Shown: in pieces, positions 24,469 through 35,000 of the stretch
How the letters are laid out: every line of letters starts with the position of its first letter
Position numbering within the stretch: the first letter of the stretch is position 1
From: Bimastos eiseni
Lineage: Eukaryota; Annelida; Clitellata; Crassiclitellata; Lumbricidae
Direction of reading: 5' to 3'
Assembly (NCBI GenBank): GCA_959347315.1
Contig: OY365811.1
Span: forward strand, 29,815,729 to 29,879,728
Length of the DNA: 64,000 nucleotides
The notes under the pieces: generated by a model
Told to the model about the DNA's origin: nothing
The model's database searches: none
What the model saw: only the letters and a program-made list of their open reading frames with translations
Program-made: the position numbers and the translations under genes

Positions 24469-25779
24469 TGTTATCTAAAACAACAATGCTTATAAAGTAA
24501 CAGCTTTTATTTTCATACTCATTAGTTTCATCCATGCATATCAACTATTATTTCATACATCTTATCTCGGATCTAACGTTCAAAATTGAGAAGAACTGTA
24601 TTGTAAGTATTAAAACACATGCAAAAGTAACTCTATTAACATCTGTCTATTATATCTCTGGTACTGTAATGCAGTGGTGGCATTAGATGCAAAAGTGAAC
24701 TAAACCCTACAATATAGCAACAACTGGCTCATTTGAAATTCGATGAGATGATTGAAACTGTGGTAGCCTAGCTCTACATATACCGTTTGACCTACTGAGT
24801 GAACGATTGTGAGAAGATAGCAAGAGGTGTAGATTTGGTGCGTTCGTACTTCGTAGGATGGATATCGGATAAAAACAAGAGTCTGCTAACCAGCCTGCTA
24901 CAAGACAACTCGCAAACGCCTACAAAGGTCTTTAACCAAACAGATTAATTTGCAATATTTGCTTTAGATTTTACCTCCGAGCGTAATAAATCAAATTTTT
25001 ACACAAAAGCAATTATATGGACCGTCAAGTCGTTTAGCTATCAATTATCGCCCACATAATTGGGTCAACCATTGATACATAACTATTAATACATTTCAAT
25101 GGGTTCAACTAAGAATTGTTTCTAATTTCGGTCCGATTGTGGCCCAACGTCTACGCTTCGAGAGAATCGGGAAATGATATACTGGTCAAATTATTATAAA
25201 CTGACAAATCGCATTATCTTTACGAGTATTTTGAACGAACGATGACAAGTTATTACAACAGTCGAATTTAGCTGTGTGGTAGCTATCATATTTGCATAAG
25301 CGTCAAACTTGCTTCCTCTGTCACTGTCAGTGTATTTTCCATTACTCTATGGCTGCGTTGTCCGGAATCATACGGAATGCCTTAAATATGAGCTCCGTGT
25401 TATTGAGGAGTCGACGTGTGTACTCAGAGCGTACTCGGGGGCGAATATTGAATGCAGCCGACACATTTTCGGGAAGTGCTTTTCAATAAATAGGTGCTCG
25501 ACAAAGCATTAGGCCTACTCCAGAAAAGCGCTATCGACAATAAGTAGACAAGACTAATGCCGCACTCTCACATTACTGCACTCCAATAATATGTAGTCTA
25601 CTTTGGGGTTATACATTTGGACCATGATGGGAGCAATGTGGACCTGGTCCATATCACCTCATCCACTGAACATGTTAGACCGACTATTCGGACTCTGTGT
25701 GTGCGTGTGCGTGTGTGTGTGTGATGTCAAGTTTCTTGTTCGATATAGGAGTGACGATCAGAGGTGTGGCCAAATATGT

Positions 25780-26070
25780 TATTAAAACATGTGATAATAA
25801 GCCATAATTGTAACGATACATAAACTCTCCTATTTGCATATGCCTGATTTCATCAACACTCAACAAGTTTTCATATTTTTGAAAATACTGAGAACTGTGT
25901 GCTCCACGAGGAATGTTTGCAATATATCTGACAGCCTTCTATACATAAGGGCTTCTGGTTAGACCCCATTAGGTTCCTCTGTGTAACCAGAATATTCATT
26001 TATGAAAACTTGCTGCTTGTCATATTCTCATGTTTTTGGTTATCAAATAAAATTGAATTGAATTGAATAG
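25780..26070 (+). mobile_element. LINE fragment with inverted 5' part (twin priming)
   Basis: Plus-strand 3' end with tail (TTGAA)n at about 26048-26068. The segment 25780-25945 reads on the minus strand as a LINE C-terminus (KAVRYIANIPRG, then IQIGEF-like IRHMQIGEFMYRYNYGLL). An antisense 5' piece joined to a sense 3' piece plus tail is the twin-priming layout. It is related to the LINE at 43345-45450 ([15 protein letters not shown]). Confidence 0.6.
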
Positions 26071-26163
26071 TAATAATATGAAATTAGTTATGCAATATCA
26101 AACAGCTAAAAGAAGTCTGCAGAAATCTTGAATGGATCAAGTCATTTAAGTGTTTAGGCCAAG

Positions 26164-26214
26164 CCTATATGTATATGTATATATGTATATATAAATATGT
26201 ATGTATGTATATGT

Positions 26215-26245
<31 letters not shown>

Positions 26246-26392
26246 TATATATATGTATGTATATATGTAAATGTATATATGTATGTACATATGTATGTAC
26301 ATATATATGTATGTATATGTAAATGTATATATGTATATATATATGTATGTATATATATATGTATATATATGTATGTATATATATATATAGCC
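26164..26392. repeat. TGTATATA/TATG simple repeat
   Basis: About 230 bp of alternating TGTA and TATA blocks. Tyr/Ile-rich frames here are repeat artefacts. Confidence 0.95.
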
Positions 26393-27271
26393 TACAACGT
26401 TTACGTACTAAGCTGTGCTGGTTCTGACTGCCATGATGGGCACCGACACATAAAAAATGCACCCATTAATTGCATGTTTGGTGCTGAATCCGACTCCATT
26501 GTTGATCCAAACCATGGTGTAAGACACCATGATCCAGATTACAGGTCATCACATAGAAGCAATGCACTGTGGCATCACTGGTGCTTGCACGTTTACTCTT
26601 CTTCTCATGCAGTTTGTACTATTATGTCTGAATATCATATCGTGTAATTAGGCCTATTAGATAACCAAGGCCCATATTTTAATATCGTTTTTAGATTCAC
26701 CAGATCGCCTTTTGCTTTCGACTTGTGAAAATGCACATTTTGACGGCATATCTATAGGCAATAGGCTAAATGGGATCCCACAATCATGGACTCAACGTGG
26801 ACATATATGATGACACCGAGCTCTGGCTATAGGCCGTGTCCGGGTCCGATGCAGGATGAGTTATGAGCCTAATTAACCTATTTTCGACCCTTCCACATTC
26901 AACAACTGCGAACTATGAAACCAAATAGTTAGACCCGCCTATCTATTATATCCTAATCACTTCATAGGCCTAATTACTGTATAGGCCTACGCCTAGTAGA
27001 AGTTCTTAGACATAGCATTAACGAAGACCTTCGTGTTGTCTTTTGTGTAGACCTATAGGCCTATCTAAATCGTGCAGAGGCCGATGTGTTAGTGACGACT
27101 GAATGTCAAGCCTATTCGATGAACGGAAAATGAAACAAACCAGGCACTAATTTAAATAATCAAAGGCCTACACGCAATGTCCGCCAAGGCCTATGATTCG
27201 TCCCACCTGCCAGAGCCATGTCCGCATCACTGTTTATCAATGATGACTCACTGAGCGGAGAAGAGTGAACG

Positions 27272-27330
27272 ACAGACAGACAGACAGCCAGACAGATAGG
27301 CAGACAGACAGACAGACAGACAGATAAACA
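27272..27330. repeat. (GACA)n microsatellite
   Basis: Interrupted tetranucleotide tract upstream of the EVI5-like gene. Confidence 0.9.
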
Positions 27331-27469
27331 GACAGACATAGAGACAGAGATAGAGATATAGTGCAGAGAGTGAAAACGACGGCTACAGTACGCGCCTGAA
27401 GCGGATAGAGTATGCTGCAGACGATAGGCCCTATGCATATGCAGAGCAGCATTTGGTGGCTGTGGCTGT

Positions 27470-29051
27470 GGATGGTGGAAAAGGAGGAGGAAGAGCAAAG
27501 AGGAGGAAGAGGAAAGAAGAAAGAGGAGGAGGAGGAGATGTTGGTTAAGGCGGCTGCTGCTGCCGCCGAAGGGCTACTTCAGTCACTGGCACTGAGTGGT
27601 TGCGAACGGGGGCCTGTGACGTAGCCGGGCGTGTTAAAACTCCACAGCAGGGAAGGAGGAAGAATCGGAGGAAGGCAAGGAGGAGGCGGAGAAGGAGGTT
27701 GAAGCAGTGAGCGACGGATCTTGAGCACTGAGCAGATCTAAACGGACTGATGCAGTTGTAAATGTTAGTTTTTCATTGGGTCTCTTTGCGATGCACTTAG
27801 TATTGAGGGATGACATTTGAACACGAAATTCAGTCTGAGAAGAACGTGTAGGCCTACAGTAACTGTTGTTAGACTGCAGCCTGTTCTGGCTCCGAAAGTG
27901 TGACGCTAACAGGAAACTTTTGATAACGATCGACTAAAGAGCCAGGCTACTTAATTAGAGCGAAGACGAATCAGGTCGTCGTGTAAAAATTCATCGTCTG
28001 AAGTATTTCCCTGTGTAAGGTGGTGTTTCTCTGTGGAAGGTGGTGTTTCTCTGTGGAAGGTGGGTGTTTGTTAAGGTTCTCATATATTTAGTCCTATTTG
28101 CAGCTCTGACGTTAGGCTTGTTAGTCAAATTAGAGGTTAATATAGTCATAATATAAGCCTAGTAAGAATATTATAGATTTAAATTTGATTTTTTCCAACT
28201 GTGTGTCTTCGTAAAGTATTTTTGGAGAGCTATATAATTCGTAAAATACAATGGTAACACGCCGCCATAATAAGGTTCAGCGCACCAGCTGATGTATGTC
28301 TGCGGCTAAGTAATGAAAATAAAAAAGTACCCAAGGTAGACTGGTGGAAATTGGGCAGATTTATTCATATGAGCATGAACTGGACTTAATTAGCGTGGCA
28401 TGGGCCGGATGGTTGGAGTGGTATGAATTGAAACACATAATGTGCTGGTTTAGTCCCTCTTAAGGTGATTATAGGTCTGCAGTTTGTGAATCCTGAACGG
28501 ATAGAATTTATTACTCTTTAACAATTATTGTAAGTCATCGATTGATACATCACATAATATTATATTGGTGCTATATAAATCTGAGAAACCATAAAAAAAC
28601 ATAAATAAATGATATTTTTGAAAGCCGGTTTATTAAATCTATATTGTTGAAAACTGTGGACAGTTTCTGAGCTCGGATCCTTTTAAACGATTGCCCCAGT
28701 CAGGGAGTCAGAAAATCTGATAGAATTTTGTCTTAACAGTCAGCATGAAGTACAGACTGAACACATGTGATGAATTTCTGTTGAAGCGATGCTATGTAAA
28801 TTCATGATTATATTTTAAAAGTGCAGGTGGATTTGCTGACCACTACAACTTTTAACCTATACTATGAAATTCACGGTTAGAATTATCTGTGCACTTACTT
28901 ACTTTGTTAAAGTAGATATGTAAGGTTTACAAGGCAAGCTGAGGTAAGTTAACTGAGAGTGGTGTGAGGAAGGGAGTATAAGGTAAATGCAAGATAAGGT
29001 AATGTAATTAATAATTTAGTTTGACAAACTCTTTTCACAATTTTTTTCCAG
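27470..29051 (+). other. Presumed 5' flank/5' UTR intron of the EVI5-like gene
   Basis: Begins with a GAGGAGG/AAGAGG-rich, relatively GC-rich stretch (27470-27720). Later there is a 25-bp direct repeat (about 28015-28070, GTGTTTCTCTGTGGAAGGTG). It ends in a pyrimidine tract and AG acceptor at 29051. Upstream non-coding exons are plausible but no boundaries could be fixed. Confidence 0.35.
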
Positions 29052-29098
29052 TTAGTTAGAAATTAAACAGTGCTGTTAATATTTTCATACAACTCAAG

Positions 29099-32000
29099 AT
29101 GGCTTCGTCAAACCATGAGGTGATGGTCATTCTTAGCGATGGAAAGCCAGTGACAGTGATCAAGGCCAGAGACGACCGTGCATCTGTCAGCAAAGGCAGT
29201 AGAACTCCAGGAAGGAATGTCAGCCTGGAGAGCCCTTGCAAGGATGACAGAGACAACCACTTCGTCATCTCAGTCAAGTGTGTGCCAGGGAAACTTTTAT
29301 TTTGTTTAACAATAATTTTTTATGAAACTTGATGTTTTGAGAGTTCAAATGAGATGACATGGACATAATTATCGTATTAATGCTTGGAGAGACATGCTCT
29401 TTTATCAAGGAGCAAAGAGTGTGATAAACATGTGGAACTCCGGGCAAGGGTGCACTTGAGCAGCCAACATGCATACACATAATGTACAGATGCACATATA
29501 CAATCACACATGCATACATATATATATATATATAATACATGCAGATATATATTTTTACACATATCTATAATCATATAATATATATACATTCATTTAATGT
29601 TTTCGATAATAAGGTTGGAATAAGCTACAAAGTGCATATTGTATCTTGATCTAGAGTTTGTTATATGTGATATAATATATAAGGAGTCAATCTATTTAAG
29701 CATCATTACTGAATTGTTTTGAAACTTTAACTGACATCATTTGAGCAAATTTAAGTGCCATTAAGGTGTTTAAAAGATGGAATTCAAAAGTCTATGCATG
29801 CTTCAATTTGACTCCTTTCTACTTATGCAGGCAGGAGAAAGATTTTTCGAAGAACAAAGAGTGTGATGAGCACGTGGAACTTCGGGTAAGTGTCCACTTG
29901 AGCAGCCAACAGACCTCAGAAAGTCCATACAATATAATCCATGATAATCTCCAATTTAAAATCAGCAACATCATTACTAAGAAACTCCTTGAAGTTGTGC
30001 GATACAAACATTATTGCTGAATCACATTTTGCAAAGAGAAAAACCATTTAATTTGAGAAGTTACAGATGTGAGGCTTTAATTAATTAATTGTTGGCAACT
30101 CTGTGGTACTGGCATCTAATGTAAACGGCTTCAACTGATTGTGCCCCAAAACCTAGCCATTATCAGCTCAACTTCCAGAAGCTCTGTCTGCCAAATGAAA
30201 CAGTTTATGGTGGATTAGTAATTTGAAAAAGATAAGTAATTAATATCTAATCTAATAAAATGATATATGCATCGACATAGCTCTGTTACATAATATATAA
30301 GGCACTAATTGATGGCTTCTTCAAATGAAATTGTAGTCAATATAAGAATACACGTGAGATGCTAACAAAAAGTAGTTTGTGCATATTATAAACTTGTCTC
30401 ATATGCAGCATTAAAACTAGACCTTTACTGTTTTACAATGTCTTTCCCCCTACAGTAGATATTAACTATGGTAAGCATTTGATGGTAGAATATTGTGTAT
30501 GTGTGTGTGTGAAATAATTAATTGTGTTGTGCCTCTTGTATTAGTAAATATTGACTGACTGACTTGTGTACCATGCGCTGCCTAACCTTGTATTTCACTT
30601 TGTTTGATCAGAGACTGAGATCAGAGAATCATTTGCTACGAGAGAGGATCAGCCACGTGGAAGAGGTACCAAGTCTGTTGCTTATTATTATTGCTCAGAT
30701 GTTATTGTTGGCGATGCATAGTAGTCTAATCATATCTAATCTAATCTATCTATGAATTTAATATAGCGCCTATTAAAGACGACTACTCAGAGGCGCTCCC
30801 GATGTAGGCTCGAGCAAAAAGAAGTCTTAAGGCCTTGATGAAAAACATCAGATGGTACTACCCTAGGAAGGGAGTGAATGACCAAAGGGAGACCATTCCA
30901 CGCTGTGGGGCCAGCGATAGCGAATGCCCTGGACTGTGTCATGGTTGTGCGAGCAAAAGGTACAAGGAGACTATGTTGAGAGGTTGAACGTAAAGATCGG
31001 CGACCCGGGCATGCTGTGACAGGAACAAGCAGGGATTGCAAGTAGACTGGAGCCCAACCCAATAGACAGCTCCAGATCAAAGAACATAATCTGGAGTGAA
31101 TGCGACGACAGACAGGGAGCCAACGCAATGTGTCTCGCATATAATCAATAATCAGAGACTGTGGGCAAATTTAGAAAGGCAACCAATCAGTCGCGCTGCT
31201 GCACGTAGAAGGCGAGACTGGGGAAGGCCGACAAGAATAGTAGAGCAGTAGTCAAGACGGTTTAGGATGAAAGCAAGGACAAGAGTGTAGGTAGCAGCAG
31301 TGGAAAGAGAGTGGGTGACAACACGCAGCTGGCGCAACTGATAGTGGCATGCACGGGTGATCCCATTGATATGTTTGGTGAAAGAGTTCTTGATCCAAGA
31401 CCACTCCCAAGGCTCGAACAGAGGTGCTGAAAGGGAAAGAAGGATACCTAATTTATTGTGCATTAAGGTTGATTTTGGCCAACTGTTGACGGTGCCCAGC
31501 CTATATATATAGGTGGCCAGTGGTTCTCTTATGTTGGTCTGTTAACTCAGATGTCAATTGCTGATATCTGTTAGAACCAAAAGATAGTTCAAGAGTAATG
31601 TTGCACTGTGGCCATCTGAGAACTAACCTGTAGAATGAGTGCCTCACCCTTATGCTGTTAGAATGACAGCTTAGGAGAGAACTAGCCATTCACCTCTATG
31701 AAGCAAGATTAAGTAAATACATCATCCAACAATGTACTCATGGCTATATCTTGGGGTTAATGGGTTACTCTTCTATTATTATAATTTTATTATTATTATA
31801 TTACAATTATTAATATCACCATTATTATCATTATCATTACTATTACTATTATTGAGCAACTATGAAGTACTTTTATTAGGTTATATGAAACCCAATGTTT
31901 TTCTACAGGTGGTGGATGCAGAGAAACACGAGAAAGACGACTGTATCGAACGTTTGAAGCAGCAGGTCACCGAAATGGCAGAAGGCGAACGAAATTCCCA

Positions 32001-35000
32001 AACAAGAATTGAACATCTGATGTCTCGAATCGAAGAGCTACAAAATGTAAAATTCTTTAACTTCTTGTAATTGTAAACATTTCATGGCAAACATTTGAAG
32101 TCATGGGAATCTGTTTATCCATAAACTCTTACTCAAGACAAGACACTGATTGTATCGGCGGAGAGCATATGTAGTCTGCAAATGTTTTGCACCACAGCAA
32201 TCAATTTGTGGTTTTATGCAGTGTGCGAGTGAGGAAGGAAGAGGTCTATATGTAGGAGTGATGTACTGGATAAATGTATCTGAATGGGAGATAGTTTTAA
32301 AGAGTGAGTATGAACTTTGGATGCAGGAGTGCAATGTATGGGGAATATGTACTTCCAGTGTGAGATAGTCTGAACCAGTGGACAAAGAATTACTCTGACT
32401 ACAGACAGATCAGGTACATGCATGAGTTTTAGATGTGCTGTGAAACTATGACCTTGTGTGTAACTTTTTGTTTAGATTCAAGATGCTCAGCCTCTGCAAC
32501 CTGTGAATCTCGAAGTTCAGGTCATCCAGGATGAACTGGTGGCCAGTAAAATGCGAGAGGCTGAATCAAACTCGTCTTTTAAAGAACTGCAACAAAAACT
32601 TCATCACCTCGAAAAGCAATGGCAGGTCAGAACATAATTGATTTTGGGTTCTTCTAGCTACTGATTTAGTAGCAAATGGATAGTATGTGTAGCTTTCATC
32701 TCAGCTTTCAGGATTCGAACCCATTGCATCATATACAAACTGATAATTTATTGTTAAACCATTTAATTTATTAATTAACAAAAGTTGTTCTACAATAAAA
32801 TTGCTGTTGATGTAGAAACTAAAGACTTGTGTACTAATGTGCAAACATTTCAACAGGCCCAGAAAGACACTGTGTGTGATTCGATTCAGATCCATAAAAG
32901 AATGTGTGCATTGTGCCCATCTACTGGTAGATGTAATGAAGGGACGAGCACATCAGGTGGCAGAGTGGAATGATTCTCGTGTTTCGGTGACTTGGTCTAT
33001 TAGCACTGCACAACAGACACCTTGAAAGGCTGTTTATGAATTCTGTTGTAGTGCCTTCTATTGATGCTACTGATTTTAGTCATATTTCATAACTAGTTAC
33101 ATAGATTTCAAAATAAAAAGACTTGTCATTTTTTTTCTAGCACACAGAGAAATGGAACTGTTTAAAATTTCAGACATATCAACAAGATATGAAAGGTGGT
33201 GGCGGGGAGATGGAAAGTAAATCAAAGAGCAAGGTGGAAGTAGAGCTGAAGGAGCAAGTGATGGCACTCCGCATGCGAGAAGCTTCTCTTGTTTCTGACC
33301 TCAATGAAATCCGACAGAAACTCATGGAACGAGAAACACAGGTCAGATACCCACTTAACCAGGGGCGGCAATGCCGGGGGAGGGTCAAGGGGGACGAGTT
33401 GCCCACCTTTTACGGAGAGGGGACACATTATACCTGTGTCCCCCAAATTTCCTACCCCTCTCATTGGGTGTCCCTCCACCTGTCTGCGCTTAACTGATTT
33501 CATTCACAACCAATAATAGCCAATAATAATGACCAGTAACAAATAATGAAAGACAATGATCAATGACTATGAGCAATAACAAGAATCCAGACAAATAATC
33601 AATACAAATAATTGATAACAAGGATCAAGAGTAATCAGTAAAAATAACTAATATAGCAGAAATACTACAAAGGCCTACCCCGCATATGCTGCCAACCGCA
33701 AATGATCCAAATGGTACTCTGATAATTAACCTAGATGTCAGAAATGTCCACCACGATGGGTGCACAATGAAATGAATGTGTCTGAAAATTTATATAGCAC
33801 CTGTCACGACCAACTCACTGCATCAAAGTTTGAAGTCCGGATACGGTTACAAAGTTTGATAACTACAACACCTGTATATAAGAATTCCTTGATCAGTCTT
33901 GAGTGATTAAACAGTTTGGTCAAATTTTGACATAAAACTGTGCTGAGTTTCCTAATCCAAAACCTTTCTTTCAGAATCACATCTTTGAACGACAAACGAA
34001 AAGACAAGAAAACGAAAACTCAAAACTGCAAGAGAAGATAAACAGCTCAGAAGTTAATGAGAAAGAGCTAAACAACACAATCAAAAACCTTGAACGGAAG
34101 CTTTATGACTTAGAGGCCAAGGTTTGATTTTGTCTCATCTATTCTAAAACATCTAATTAAAACTTGTAATGGGTAATGTTAACAGCTGACAACCACAAGT
34201 GAAGGATATCATTTATCTATCCTAAAGTAATTCTTATAATTGTGATTTATAATTAATTCAAGGTATTTATATAACAATGTTTGCAATAAGTCATTTAAAC
34301 TTCCATCTATTTTTTAAGATACTTAATATTTATGTATAAGCTGACAATCCATTGACTGAACTTCTGCATGAGGATTTTTTATCATTGATGCATTATAAAA
34401 ATGACTCTATTGTTGATATTTCTTCTTACTTTAGCCTTACTCTCTCACAGCACAGAAGTCGACTGTTTTGTAGTTCCATATTATGATGGTTTTGCTATTG
34501 AACACCCTTAGATTGTTCTCATTCAATGTTCCCACATTGCGTTTTGCAGGCTTTCAAAAAGTACATACTTAGTTATTTACTACATGCGTGAAAGTCTTGC
34601 TTAGGCACCTTAGAGACTGCCTTAGAAAATCGGAATTGGAATTTCATAAGTAGTTTTATTTGGATATGATACAGTACAATTGAGTGTCAAGACTTGGACT
34701 GAACATCATACAACTATTCGATTGATAAACGACCAAAGATTGGTGGCCATAAGTTTATTTGCGCCCATCACCACTGAATAGGAACTGATGATGATGATGA
34801 GGATGATGATGATGAAAGTTGAGTAAACAATCACAACCTAAACATATACACGAAAGAATGAAGTTTCATATCTCTATATTGTAAACAGTGATGTGCTGTA
34901 CAGAAAACATTCAATGCCGATTACATCTCAGGGTTACATGATGCTCATTCACATACATACATGTATATGCATACAAAGCATACAACATACATTGGGGGCA

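Larger units (their letters stand above)
24470..27270. other. Region between PEX12 and the EVI5-like gene
   Basis: PEX12 and the EVI5-like gene diverge from here. No exon recognised. It holds a twin-primed LINE fragment (25780-26070), a (GT)n run near 25700, a TGTATATA tract at 26164-26390 and several TAGGCCTA palindromes (25511, 26651, 26965, 26980, 27057). Confidence 0.55.

Noticed and set aside
26201..26647. Plus-strand 148-codon frame
   Set aside because: The first 60 codons are TGTATATA repeat; the remainder matches no family and has no splice support.
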